Shown one piece after another: positions 10,905-20,766 of a stretch of 64,000 nucleotides of DNA (position 1 is the stretch's first letter; the number at the start of each line of letters is the position of its first letter). The translations under genes and the position numbers were made by a program. This DNA comes from Tretioscincus oriximinensis (taxonomy: Eukaryota > Chordata > Lepidosauria > Squamata > Gymnophthalmidae), in contig JAJVDF010000138.1 in assembly GCA_022410635.1 (NCBI GenBank), forward strand, positions 1,047,379 to 1,111,378, written 5' to 3'. The notes under the pieces were generated by a model, which searched no databases, was not told where the DNA came from, and worked only from the letters and a program-made list of their open reading frames with translations.

Positions 10905-11785
10905 ACCAGAAAGTCTTCCCCATGAGGAGAGAATCAAAGTAGGCGACCAAGATAGAAATGTAGTGTTATTACACACAAAAGTAGGGCAGAAATTTACAGT
11001 TTTAATAGGTGTGGACAAGTGGGGTGTTGGTGGACAGCTCAGTGAAGGTGTACAGTGTGCAGAAGCAGTGAAAAAAGCAAATTCAGTGTTAGGAGCAATT
11101 AGGAAGGGAATTGAAAACAAATCAACAAATGCTGTTTTGCCTCTTTGTAAATCTGTGGTGAGTCCACATTTGGAATTTGGAGGCCACAGAATTATACACT
11201 TGTGGTGTCCAATTCTGGTCACCACACCTCATAAAAGATATTGTGGAACTAGGGAAGGTGCAGAAAAGGGCAACAAGAATGATTAAGGGACCGGAACACC
11301 TCCCTTGTGAAATCGGGCTGCAATGTCTGGACCTCTTCACCCCCAAAAGAGGGTATTTAATAGATGTTCTGATTGTGTATAAAATCATGCATGGGATGGA
11401 TAAGGTGAATAGAGAAAAAATGGGCAGAAGACTTAAGACAGACAAGGGAGAATACTTTTTCATCCAGTGGGTCATTGGTCTGTGGAATTTATTTCCAGAA
11501 GAGGTGATGGTAGCTGGCAGCCTGGATACCTTCAAGACAGGATTAGACATGTTCGTGGACACCAAGAGTATAAATAGCTACTGGAATGGATCTCTTGATA
11601 CTCCCTCTGGGGTGGAGCAACAGGCAGGATTCCTGAAATTCCGTTTGCAGAGAGTCAAGAACAGGCGAGGGTTTGCCTTCTTCTGCTTGAGATGCCCAGG
11701 CGCAATTGGTGGGCCACTGGGTGAGACAGAATTCTGAATAAGATGCACTCTGGCCAGTTCAGCAGGGCTCCTCTTATGTTTTTGT
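10905..11785 (+). pseudogene. CR1-type LINE reverse transcriptase 3' remnant
   Basis: Translated fragments match the C-terminal end of CR1-clade reverse transcriptases: KSVVSPHLEFGG near 11150, then after a frameshift VQKRATRMIKG near 11257-11290, YKIMHGMDKVNREK near 11375-11420 and GLWNLFPEEV near 11478. A 3' UTR-like tail with 'attggtgggccactgggtga' (11704-11723) and a terminal 'cctcttatgttttt' follows. It is broken by frameshifts between the SVVSPHLE and QFWSPHL segments and lacks the upstream polymerase domain. A second copy of the same region is at 21176-21560. The 186-residue open frame is a chance survivor, not a host gene. Confidence 0.85.
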
Positions 11786-12035
11786 TACCAGATGCTGCAA
11801 GCATTATAAACTACACTTCTTTTCCATAATAATTAAAGCTGAAATTCCTGGGGGGGGGGGCTTTTTTTAGTAACCCTGTAAAAAAGGAAACCATAGGTTG
11901 TCAAGGGGAAAACATTGCTTCATGAGGTCCCTGGAATGAAGATTTTCCTTGTGAATCCCAGAGAAAGGGATTTGTTTGTGCCCATTAACCAATTACAATT
12001 ATACAGCTTGTGTTTCTTCCTTATTTATATTAGTA

Positions 12036-12235
12036 CAAAGTGTTTCACTATCACTATCACTATCACTATCACTATCAATAATAATAATAATAATAACAAC
12101 TAATAACTAATAACTAATGACTAATAACTAATAACTAGTAATTAGTAATTAGTAATTAGTAATTAGTAATTAACAATTAACAATTAATAATTAATAATAG
12201 TAATAGTAATAGTAATAATAGACAGAGGATGCATA
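12036..12235 (+). repeat. Composite AT-rich tandem array
   Basis: The array changes unit as it goes: (CACTAT)n near 12045-12075, (AAT)n to about 12097, (AACTAAT)n to about 12138, a palindromic (TAATTAG)n block to about 12170, then (TAACAAT) and (TAGTAA)n to 12220. The last part resembles the tail of the SINE at 57594-57885, suggesting it grew from a retroposon tail. Confidence 0.9.
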
Positions 12236-12599
12236 TTTTATTTCTAAAGGAGATCTTCCAATTAAGTTTCTCTGCGGTTCTTCTAGAAACTGTGACTGTA
12301 TATTTTAGGGGTGATAAGCTAAGCAAACAGTATTTCTTCATCCTGTGTGTATGCAGCGAAAGACACTGAATCCAGCACAAAACGGAGGGAGCTTTTCTGC
12401 AGAAGGAGTTAATGCTGAGTTAAAAAGTAGCAACACACAGGCGCACCCAGGGTGACATGCTTCAAGTTTAGACAGTACACGTTATGCAAATGTAAGAGGG
12501 GGGGGGGGGTACAGTATTGACATTTTGAGGTCACGGTGATAGGAATGTATTATTTATAGGCTTGGCTTGCAAGAGGCCGATAAACCAGATTTGAAATCC

Positions 12600-12900
12600 T
12601 GAAGGTTTGCAGAGTAGGAATTTGTCTCCCTTCTTCCCTCCTTTCCTTTCTTCCTCCTTTCCTCCCTCTCTTCTAGGTTTGTAAAGCTGGAATCTTCCTT
12701 CCTTCCAGATTTGCAAAACTGGAATCTTCCTATCACCCTTCCTCCCTTCTTCTTTTTCTTCCAGGTTTGCAAAACTGGAATTCCCTTCTGTTCCTACTTT
12801 CTCCTCCCACCCTCCTTTTCTTTCATCCTCTCTTCCTCTCTCCCTCTTTTCTCTGTCTCTTCCTTGCTTTCTCTCTTTTTTTCTTCATGCATTAATCGTT
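12600..12900 (+). repeat. Pyrimidine-rich minisatellite with four cores
   Basis: A core like aggtttgcaaaactggaat recurs at 12603, 12675, 12707 and 12763. The cores are separated by C/T-rich spacers of variable length (tens of bases). After the fourth core the sequence continues as a plain pyrimidine tract to about 12890. No coding function. Confidence 0.75.
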
Positions 12901-12976
12901 ACAGCTGAAGAACTACATAGATGGAGCTAACAACAAACGTCCACTCCAACCCACATTTTCATTTCAAGAAAATAAG

Positions 12977-13102
12977 GNTGCATTCAGACATAACTTATTT
13001 ATCCCCCTGTAGTTGGATGTTCCGGAATAAAGCAGTTTGGTCCGTGCTTTACTTTGGAACACCCAACTACAATGGAATAAGAAAGTGACATTTGGATGCA
13101 GC
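12977..13102. mobile_element. Small palindromic MITE-like element
   Basis: The 126-bp sequence is an imperfect palindrome. The left end gntgcattcagacataac pairs with the reverse complement of the right end (gctgcatccaaatgtcac). The inner arms 'tgtagttggatgttcc' and 'ggaacacccaactaca' pair around an 'aataaagcagtttgg' centre. No clear target duplication was found, so the superfamily is undetermined. Confidence 0.55.
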
Positions 13103-13309
13103 ATTCATCTCTGGTTGTTGTTTTTGTCTTTTTAAAATTCTTTTCCATAACTGGAAACGGCATTGGAAAAAAGCAAATATTTTGTATCATCTGAATCTAG
13201 ATGGTGGTGAGTGTTTGCCACAATTTGGAAAAGGCTTGTGAGACTTAAACCCAATGGCAGCCCCCAGGCAGTCAACACTTTGGGGGCACTTTTGCAAATT
13301 AAGGTATAT

Positions 13310-13430
13310 CATAGCAGTAGTAGTAATAATAATAGTAGAAGTAATAGTAGTAGTGTTAGTTGTAATAGCAATAGTGGTAGTGGAAGAGGTGGAGATACTA
13401 ATGATAATGATAATAATAATAATAAACAAC
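13310..13430 (+). repeat. Degenerate (TAG/TAA)n array
   Basis: An interrupted trinucleotide array of TAG, TAA, TGG and GAT triplets, ending in (AATAATAAT). Reading frames across it give Ser/Asn or Thr/Ile runs that are artefacts. Confidence 0.85.
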
Positions 13431-13789
13431 TGATAACCAATATTATCTTAATCTACAGTCATGGAAGCCTTAAAAGGTGTGGGCCACATGGGCATACTTG
13501 ATAATCCAGCCCTGGTGTGTATTTGTTTAACTTGTCGTTAAAATTGCGAAGACCTATGCAGGTTTTTAGGTGGTAATCTTACCCTATGGTGGCTTTGTGT
13601 TTAAATGAGGACCGTGGTAGCTTCTAGGTGTTCTATGTCTGCAGTACCTTAGGACCAGCGAACAGGAATCGNGTTGTTTCTATCCTGAACCTGGTATATC
13701 CTTAAATAGTAAAAGCTTGCCATCTGTATGCTGGTGGAAACGANGGCCGGGCCCCAGCACCTGCAGTTCAAAACCCGTGGCTTCTCCGA

Positions 13790-14075
13790 GTGGCTTCTTG
13801 AATTAGCCCTGGGGAGTTATGCATTCATTTTCTCTGGGAGGTTGACCCTTTAAATCTTTCTCCTTGGCCGATCGTTGGTTTGTCAGCCAGAGAAAGCTTT
13901 TAGCCTATCCCGCCTGCCCCTTTCCTCGTTTTCTTGGCTGCTCTTTCCCTGTCTAATCAATTATCTTCTTAGCTAGTTCTTCTCAAAGGTGAGAGCTCAT
14001 TATGCATATTCATAAATCACAGTGCCCAGTCCTGACACTGATTGATGTAATCATCTTCTTTTCTCCACAATGCTA
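13790..14075. other. Candidate conserved enhancer with homeodomain motifs
   Basis: Non-repetitive sequence with a cluster of developmental transcription-factor words: TAATCAATTA at 13954-13963, an octamer-like ATTATGCATATTCATAAA at 13999-14016, and a PBX/HOX-like TGATTGATG at 14039-14047 followed by TAATCATC. No coding frame or repeat is present. The texture matches deeply conserved vertebrate non-coding elements, but conservation itself is not tested here. Confidence 0.35.
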
Positions 14076-14673
14076 GAAATAGAGACGAAAGGGGTGGGCA
14101 GGAGAAAGAGACCTGTATGTTTCCAAACCAGTCTCAAAGGACAGACACTTTGCTTTCTTTCTAAGAACTAAACAATTACTTGCATACATCCCTGCAAGTC
14201 GGGAAAGAAACAAAAATAATTCCAGTTGCATTAATACATTTATTTACTTGCTGCTTTTATAAGGNTTCTCCAGCGTGTTCCAGGGTTTTGCAAAGAAAAT
14301 GCAATAACTGAGAAAGAAAAACAGATACAAGCCTGCACATACATGTTAATTTTTCTTACGCTATCCTACCATGATATTGAGGCTTTTCCCTCACGCAATT
14401 GCTTTTTTGCTCCTTTAATGCTGACTTCAGTGGCATCCACACAGCAGATACTTGCCTGGATGGGATCGACTTGGAGGCAGCTCTGCCGGACTGGATCATG
14501 GTTCGTCAGCACTCATTACATTGTTGCTCTGCGTTTTCTTAAAGAGGAGAAAGGGCGATCCATTAGCAGAGTCCTCCAAGGAACTGCTCATTGATGCATG
14601 TGGCTTGGAAGAAATCCACATTTGGGGCGACAATGTGTGTAAAGTCACAGAAGACCAGGCAGGCAGTTGCCAA

Positions 14674-15075
14674 TCAGGGAGTCCTGCATAGGGAACCTGG
14701 CACAGTGGCTGCCAGGACCCATGTGACCACCATGAGCTGCCCTCTCTTGAAAACCATGCTTTGCCACTCTGCATATTTGTACACGAACTCTGTATACATG
14801 CACATGCNCACACATAGAACCATATCTTCTAATGCACTGTTTATAACAGTAAGATTTTGCTTTCTTTCAGCAGCATACATGCATTCTTCGTCAGTTTCCC
14901 GTCTTCCCCATTTTGTCCTCACTTGTCCAGAACAAAACTCAACAGTTTGGGCAAGTAATTTACTTGTTAGTGGATGTTCAACCTCATCTATGAATGAACT
15001 CAGTTTATTGAACATGTCCTTCATGCACTCAACTGTTTGGCGAGTATGAATACAGTTTTCTACCTGCAGAGTAGA
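14674..15075 (-). CDS. Unrecognised protein-like ORF or exon, - strand
   Basis: The frame is open from just after a TGA at about 15076 to a stop at 14674. Its first Met is at 15024. A good splice acceptor (ctctgcag, AG at 15065-15064) would give an exon starting at 15063, in frame 13 codons upstream of that Met. The first 80 or so residues look like real protein: mixed hydrophobic and charged residues with few simple runs, for example MKDMFNKLSSFIDEVEHPL, and a segment VRTKWGRRETDEECMYAAER. After about 14815 (an N) composition becomes less convincing, so an exon may end earlier, for example at a GT near 14820. I do not recognise the family. It could be an exon of an unknown gene, a retrocopy or a transposon ORF. 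Confidence 0.3.
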   Translation of the reverse strand, partial: STLQVENCIHTRQTVECMKDMFNKLSSFIDEVEHPLTSKLLAQTVEFCSGQVRTKWGRRETDEECMYAAERKQNLTVINSALEDMVLCVXMCMYTEFVYKYAEWQSMVFKRGQLMVVTWVLAATVPGSLCRTP

Positions 15076-16074
15076 TCAGTGTGAACTGAACCACAACACT
15101 GCATGAAGAACAGTTATATTGTTTCAGCAAGCATTTGTGGAGCTGTTATAGGAGAGTATTTTGTGATACTGGCCTGATCGTCAAATCCTGACTACTGAAG
15201 AGTCCTGGCTGCATTAGAAGAACCTCAGTACAACAAACCTTTGCTACAGGACAGTCCAAGTTTCACAGCAGCACTCACACAGGTACCTAGGACATTCCTC
15301 TTCTGATCCAGGAAGGATATGATGATACACCTGGGTTGATGAGTTCAGCTACACCTGGGCATCTTCCTGGGAATTGGATTCTCAGCAGGTTGAGTTCTTC
15401 ACTGTGTCAGGAGATATGAATTTTTATACAGTTCCTTTGAGATGTTCCACCAACGGACAACGTAGCGCAAGATGGTACAGAATTCATAAACGATGCATGA
15501 AATAAATGATACATAAAATAACTATCGATTATTGTGGGTTTTTTGTTTATTTGTTTACTTAGTGTTCGTGAGAAAGAGACTCATTACAAAAATATGGGAT
15601 GCTATCTAGAGTGCTATCAACCAATTATACCCTTTTCAGACAGGCTCTGTTCTCTCCTCTCTGTTTCGTTACTGCTCTCATTGACATCTGAAATCATGAA
15701 ACATGCTTAATGCTCAAAGGGCTATTATGGGAAGCCTTTCCACAGTGTTGATGAGTAGGTTGTTATTATCAAAGTTCTTCACAGAGCTGCAAATGCAAAC
15801 ACTCCAGGATTTACTGACATGCTCCTTTAAAAGAGAACATTGCCTGCAGAATGCTACATTGTAGTTGATAAAAGAATGAATCACGCATGCGCTGATTTAA
15901 AGTATTGGTTCTGATCATGAATTTGGAGAAGGCCACTTTCTTCGGTGGGTTGGAGCAGCTCACACTTGCTGTGCAACCTCATTGCAGTAGGTAGACTTCA
16001 GAGTAGATGTGTCCACGATAGACCTAAAATAAACATTCACCCGATAATTTATATTAAAAAATAAAAATCTGCAC
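15076..16074. other. No gene seen; single-copy-like DNA
   Basis: No exon or repeat termini were recognised. On the - strand upstream of the 14674-15075 ORF the frames are closed. A run 'gcagcactcacacaggtacc' near 15262 is unremarkable. Confidence 0.35.
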
Positions 16075-16325
16075 ATTTACTACCAGAAGAGATGGTGATA
16101 GCAGCCAGTCTAGGCCTAAGAAAAGATTGGACAAATTCTTGGAGGCCAGGTGTACCAATGGGTACCAGAATATATATTGCCTCCATTTTGAAGAGATGGG
16201 CAGGATGCCTCCAAAGGCCATTTGCAGTGAATTGAGAGCAGGGGATAATTTGAGCAGCGGGTTGGACCTGATGACCCTGGAGGTCCCTTCCAATTCTGTG
16301 ATTCTATGAATTCTATGATTCTATT
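16075..16325 (+). mobile_element. CR1-type LINE 3' end
   Basis: It contains the C-terminal remnant 'ctaccagaagagatggtgat' and 'aagattggacaaattcttgg', then the classic CR1 3' terminus 'ttggacctgatgaccctgg', 'aggtcccttccaattctg' and a terminal 'gattctatgaattctatgat' octamer-type repeat. Orientation is forward. A further CR1-like tail scrap lies at about 16555-16630 (gggccagatagactatgg, cctcttatattcttata). Confidence 0.8.
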
Positions 16326-16821
16326 TTGCCTTCTGCTTGGCAATGCCTGGAAGCACTTGGTGGACAGCTGATATGATATAGGATGTTGGATTAGAGGGGC
16401 TGTGACCTGAGCCATTAGGAGATCCTTTTAATTCATGGAGGACACATGTATGATTGATTCCTAGACATTACCTTTAAGATGCCTGTAAAGTCTGTTTACA
16501 AGCAATAGAAAGCAGATGCAGGTTTTTTCTTTCCACTTGTGATGACCAAAAAAGCAACTGGTGACCAGAAGATGCTGGGCCAGATAGACTATGGCCTGAT
16601 TCTGTAGAGTGCCTCTTATATTCTTATACTAGTTGAAAAGCCCACAGATATGAGCTTTGGGTCAGGATAAAGACCAACCCCTGTGCTCTTTTACCATTGG
16701 CAATGCACACCTTGTTAATGATAAAGCTAACCAGCCAATTATAGTAGGTAAATTGAAAGGTATGCAGAATATCAATGTGATTTAATACATCAATTAATAT
16801 GACTTTTGATCAAAGAGACAG

Positions 16822-16968
16822 TTCCAAATAAAGTCTGGGGCAGAGGTTTACACTAAAAGCTATAGAAGATAGGACTTTTCACCAGGTGCAACTTCTAATG
16901 CCTGCAGCACCTGGGAAAGGGTTGATGGTGGAAAAGCTTTTTCACATCCAGTACCAGAGTCGAACCAC
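16822..16968 (+). repeat. Interspersed repeat family B, copy 1
   Basis: It aligns with 28622-28770 through 'aataaagtctggg'/'aaaatctggg', 'gaggtttacac', 'agctatag', 'ttcaccaggtgcaacttc'/'ttcaccaggcacagctt', 'taatgcc', 'gcagcac' and 'tttcacatcca'. A more decayed third copy lies at 33655-33755. The family is unnamed; no coding remnant is visible. Confidence 0.6.
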
Positions 16969-16987
16969 ACCCAAGATTCAATATAAA

Positions 16988-17246
16988 TGGGGATGCACAG
17001 TAGCACAGCAGTTCAGAGCGCCATCTCCAGTCAACCCAGCTATTTGAAAGCAAGAAATTGAAATTAGAAAAATGGGAACCACCANAGTGTGGTAGGGAAG
17101 ATAAAATGTAAGCCGCTTTGAGTCCCTTTGGGTGAGAGAAAAAGGGTATAAAAACTCAGTTCCTCTTCTTCCTCTTCCTCCTCTTCCTCCTCCTCTTCCT
17201 CTTCCTCCTTTTCTTCTTCTTCTGCTCCTCCTCAATTCTCTTCTTC
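16988..17246 (+). mobile_element. tRNA-derived SINE with pyrimidine tail
   Basis: The body carries 'tcaacccagctatttgaaag', 'aaatgggaaccacc', 'gaagataaaatgtaagccgc' and 'tttgagtccctttgggtgag', then 'gggtataaaaactcagttcc' and a CCT/TCT tail. The copy at 34487-34790 has the same order. The tRNA-like head is diverged here. Confidence 0.75.
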
Positions 17247-17329
17247 ATAAAGATTAAAATAAAAATGTTCAGGGCTTTCAATGTGAAAAGTACGATTCTG
17301 ATCAGCATCGTAGGAAAGTTACAAATGAA

Positions 17330-17480
17330 CAATCATGAATGCCGTGGCAGCTTTATTCACCTCCGATCATAACGAGGATGTTACTAAGAAAGCCTGTGCT
17401 AATAAAGTGATTTGGACTGCCTTATCTCTCCTCTTAACAAACAGCTTTAAGAAAATTAAGGCTTATAGTCTGATTGCTTT
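17330..17480. other. Candidate conserved non-coding segment
   Basis: Non-repetitive stretch (aacaatcatgaatgccg, cagctttattcacctcc, cctgtgctaataaagtg). No coding frame and no similarity elsewhere in the window. Listed as an enhancer candidate on texture only. Confidence 0.22.
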
Positions 17481-17699
17481 CTAATCTAAAGGAGAAACCA
17501 ATAAAGATATCAACGGGGCTTTATACTGTATGCTTTGAATGCAAAGCAGAATAGCAAGGGGTTTCACCCACACCCCTTTAACTCTCTTTTTCCACCAGCT
17601 ACAAACAATCCAAAGTCACATCCTTTAGCACAGCATAAAAGAAAAATTTAATTTTTACACACAAACGTCTTCGGAGAGCATATTGCCAATCCAAAAAAC

Positions 17700-17990
17700 C
17701 CCCTCCTTTCCTTTAACACTGTGCTGGGGTTCGCCGTAGCTGCTTGCTGATGCCGTTATGTCCAACAGGCCTTTTTAACAATTCAGCAAATGAAGGATAT
17801 TAAACAACATTTTGCTTTAAGGTACACGGAGGCCATTTCCATTAGGACGGAGTGCTACTCATTTATTCACATGCTAAGTGAATGTCCTTGTGGCTAATGA
17901 GCTATAATCAACAATGACTCCTCTTTACTCCTTCCGCTCCCAGCAATGTAAAAGACTCTGGCACAGTATATCCGTGATGACACCGCATGG
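17700..17990. other. Candidate conserved non-coding segment
   Basis: Non-repetitive sequence with scattered CpGs and homeobox-type words (tggctaatgagctataatca, caacattttgctttaag, tgctactcatttattcacat). No open frame or repeat similarity is seen. It lies 220 bp from the 17330-17480 candidate, so the two could form one conserved block. Confidence 0.27.
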
Positions 17991-18053
17991 CAGAGAATAG
18001 GCTGCAAAGTGGCTAAAGGACATTATCAGCAGGGAGGGGAGTGGGGGGCCATA

Positions 18054-18267
18054 TATAAGCTAGGCTGACCAGATGACCCCTTTTGGGGGACGGTTGAAAG
18101 GCAATTTTTGGGGTGCCTCCCGGTTTTTTCTGAGGAAGAAAAAAACATTTTTCAAAAAAAAATCTTTTTTTGAAATAAAATTCCTCAGAAAAAACGGAGA
18201 CACTCCAAAAACGGGTTTTCAACACCCACCCACCCCCAAAGGGGTCACCTGGTCAGCCTATATAAGC
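18054..18267. mobile_element. Palindromic hAT-like MITE, copy 1
   Basis: The element is 18061-18260 (200 bp). It starts TAGGCTGACCAG and ends with CTGGTCAGCCTA (rc TAGGCTGACCAG), perfect 12-bp termini, and the whole sequence folds as one long imperfect hairpin. The inner arms include 'tttttctgaggaa' and 'ttcctcagaaaaa' around an A/T-rich loop. Both flanks carry TATAAGC, a 7-bp match that would be an 8-bp hAT duplication after one base loss. A second full copy is at 33763-33957 and a half copy at 18661-18712. Confidence 0.8.
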
Positions 18268-18660
18268 CCACATATTGAAATCTACCCTCACTGGAACCTG
18301 ACAGAGTCAATAATCCAATGGGAAGTCGAATTTCTATTGCACTTCCCACCCCAACCTTTTAGATAAACTGGCTAAACGAGAGATCTAAAGCTGATTATCT
18401 GGATAAAAAGCTGTCAAATCGGGATAAAAAGGTTAAATTGGACAATGCTGCCACAACACTGATGTTTACATTCACATAAACTTTCCCTCGCCTCACAAAA
18501 GGGATGTGTCTGAGGCCTGATACTGACAGGAAAGTAACCAACAGCATTTGGGAGGAAAGGCTATGACACTTCCTCTTGACAACCAGCAAACAAAATGGAT
18601 TCCAGGGGACAGGGTCATGTTCTGGGAAAATCTCATTTGCCAAGGATTGTCTAAACAATT
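18268..18660 (+). repeat. Interspersed repeat family A, copy 2
   Basis: The block shares 'ctgattatctggat', 'aagctgtcaaat', 'gatactgacagg', 'aaccaacagcatttgggagg', 'tcttgacaaccagcaaac' and 'aaatggattcc' with the - strand copy at 59030-59375 (gatctggatta, cgctgtcaaattg, and so on). It lies exactly between two same-orientation hAT-like MITE starts (18061 and 18661). Origin unknown. Confidence 0.65.
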
Positions 18661-18712
18661 TAGGCTGACCAGATGACCCCTTTTGAGGGGGGGTGGGGCT
18701 TTGAAAACCACA
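18661..18712 (+). mobile_element. Palindromic hAT-like MITE, left-end fragment
   Basis: It repeats TAGGCTGACCAGATGACCCC and the start of the arm (ttgaaaacc), then breaks off into (ATTT)n at 18713 where an antisense L2 tail begins. This is a half copy with no right terminus. Confidence 0.75.
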
Positions 18713-19085
18713 TTTATTTATTTATTTATTTCAAATAATTTATATCCCCTTTCACTGTTGGTCCCATGATGGGTAACAAAAGATTAAAAAAAATACACAT
18801 TAAAAAANCCCAACATTTTAGAAGGTCCATACTCTCCCTCCCTCCAACCCACCCATCCTCCCTAGAAGGACAGAATGCAAGCATCGAAAACTATACAATG
18901 TAGGTCTCTGGTGAGCCTCTAGGGGGAGGCTGTTCTAGAGTGTGGGGGCCACTACAGAGAATGCCCCCCTACATGCCCCAGTGGCATTCCCTGTAGTGGG
19001 AAGGGGAGTAACTACCAGAAGGCCTTCTCGAGATTTTAATGCATGGGAAGGTATTGATGGGAGAAAATGCTCCCCAGATAGTTTT
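18713..19085 (-). mobile_element. L2-type LINE 3' fragment
   Basis: The + strand shows the reversed L2 tail: (ATTT)n, 'taatttatatcccc', then 'gggggaggctgttctagag' and 'tgtgggggccactacagag', the antisense of the L2 RT C-terminus/3' UTR. The same layout occurs at 55615-55955 and 5636-5870. No open frame survives. Confidence 0.7.
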
Positions 19086-19450
19086 CATCCAGCATTTTCC
19101 AGATCTGGCTAAGACCCACTCTGGATTTTCCTTANTCTGCTGTCAGCCAACATGCACACAATTACCATGGTGTCCCTTTCCTACACAAGATCTCGTCTTC
19201 CTTGTGAACCCCTGCTGACCTTTAAGTTTGCATGCTTGTTCGTGATCGGGTGATCTTGCTGGAAATCAAACAAAGTATCACAATAGTTCCTGTGCAGCAG
19301 AGTCCTTGGTGTCACACCACAAACAAGGGTTGTGAGGAAAAAGCACAAGGAGGAATCATACAGCGTTGCTACAACACTATTGAGCAGAAATGTATGTGTC
19401 AAATCAGCCATTGTGATGATACCAGGGCTCTCAAGGAAGCCATATATACA

Positions 19451-19790
19451 TAGCCAGTCTGGCCTTAAGGTTAGAGTGTTGGACTCTTATATGTCTCTTG
19501 GCTCAATTCATGCATGAAGACATTTTCCAAAGAAGTAGTTGGGTCCGGAAAATATAGCAAGGAGGTCTTATAGCACTTTAGAGACTAACATGAAATAGGA
19601 AAGATGGTGTTGAGCTTCCATAGAAGCTTCTTCAGAAGCTGGGTGCCAGGTGGGTCACTTTGGGCTAGTCCCAGTTTTCGGAGCCCTCTCAGCCCTATCT
19701 ACTTCACAAGGTTTCTGATGTGAAGAGAAGAACAGAAGAGGGTCCCTCTGGATTGAGAAAAGCAGTGTATCAAAATCAATTCTTCTTCAA
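19451..19790 (+). mobile_element. tRNA-derived SINE split by an inserted arm
   Basis: The 5' part (tagccagtctggccttaagg, ttagagtgttggactcttat, ggctcaattcatgcatgaag) is a SINE head. The 3' part (ccaggtgggtcactttgggc, tagtccc, cagccctatctacttcacaa, gtgaagagaagaacagaaga, tcttcttc) is the body and tail. Between roughly 19521 and 19640 sits foreign DNA containing a Penelope-like arm. The SINE is therefore older than the insertion. Confidence 0.75.
19555..19635 (+). mobile_element. Penelope-like single arm inside a SINE
   Basis: 'tagcaaggaggtcttatagc', 'actttagagactaacatg' and 'gagcttccatagaagcttct' follow the order of the hairpin arms at 44259 and 45354. Only one arm is present. No clear target duplication was found. 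Confidence 0.65.
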
Positions 19791-20675
19791 AATCAAAACC
19801 AGCCACTATGGGTCACTGACTCCATTTTATTACTTTGGCTTCAACAGTTTCAATAAGAGTCATAGGCACAGTGAATGTTATATATGGTGCAATTGTACAC
19901 ACAGTTTAACTGAGGAAACACTTCCACTGGTTAGTCACGACACTTGAACCCAGGATGTATTTGTGTGTGTGTCAAATTCCAAAAGTCTTAGAGGTGAAAA
20001 TGGATTATTTCTTTGCCATGATTAAGCTGAAAGTTAGAAATAAAATATGTCAATCTGTGGGGCTGAGAACGTCTCTGCTGTCTAAGGTAGTTATGCAAAA
20101 CACTCCGAGGTGCACAGCTACTATCAATTAGGTCAAGAGAAGAGATGGTAGTCGAAGCCATCTGTGGGTGTCACTTGAATTCCTCATTATTTCCAGTACT
20201 GGTGGAAATGCATGTCAGTAGGCCATTTTGCTAGGATGGGAATACAATTATTTATGAGCTATTCCTCCAATTNCAGTTTCCTCTGCATTAACACTGTGAA
20301 ATTAAATGCTGTCTCAAAGCAGATGAACCAAGGTGCAACTTGCAGGGGGAAAAATGGAGAAAAATATCCCTTCTGTCGTGCACGGACACATTGTGTGCCA
20401 TAGTGCCAAATGCCTTGATAATGATGAGGGCAGCTGTACCTAAAGTTTCCAATAATTGCCACATTTAATCGGTGACTGCCTGCATAAATAACCCTAGCTG
20501 TCTCCAATGGTGCTGGAAGAAAGTAAAAGGCATGAAGGTGAAATGTGCATGCAAAACCACAACTTGATACAAAAGGAGGTCAAATACAAATGTGTAAGAA
20601 AATACTGTACAGAACTTCTTCTCTTTCACCGAGAAGACCAAGATTCAAGGTCATCCAATGAAAAATGACCTGACA
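19791..20675. other. No gene seen
   Basis: Moderately AT-rich DNA without recognisable exons, RNA genes or repeat termini. A short (GT)n-like run near 19960-19972 is not notable. Confidence 0.35.
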
Positions 20676-20766
20676 AGAAGTTTAGCAAAGGGATCCCAGA
20701 GCACTTTAAAGACCAACAAGAAAAAGGTAGGCAGCATGAATGTTTGTAGACAAGTCTACTTCTTTT
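20676..20766 (+). mobile_element. Penelope-like single arm
   Basis: 'ttagcaaagggatcccagag', 'cactttaaagaccaacaag', 'ggtaggcagcatgaatg' and 'tttgtagacaagtctacttc' match the arm consensus seen at 7392 and 44259. No opposing arm follows. Confidence 0.65.

Noticed and set aside
11177..11737. 186-codon ORF as a host gene
   Set aside because: It matches the C-terminal end of CR1 reverse transcriptase, with frameshifts just upstream and a CR1 3' tail after it.
17161..17246. Promoter with TATA box (gggtataaaaactc)
   Set aside because: This is the conserved tail of the SINE family, also seen at 34766, not a promoter.
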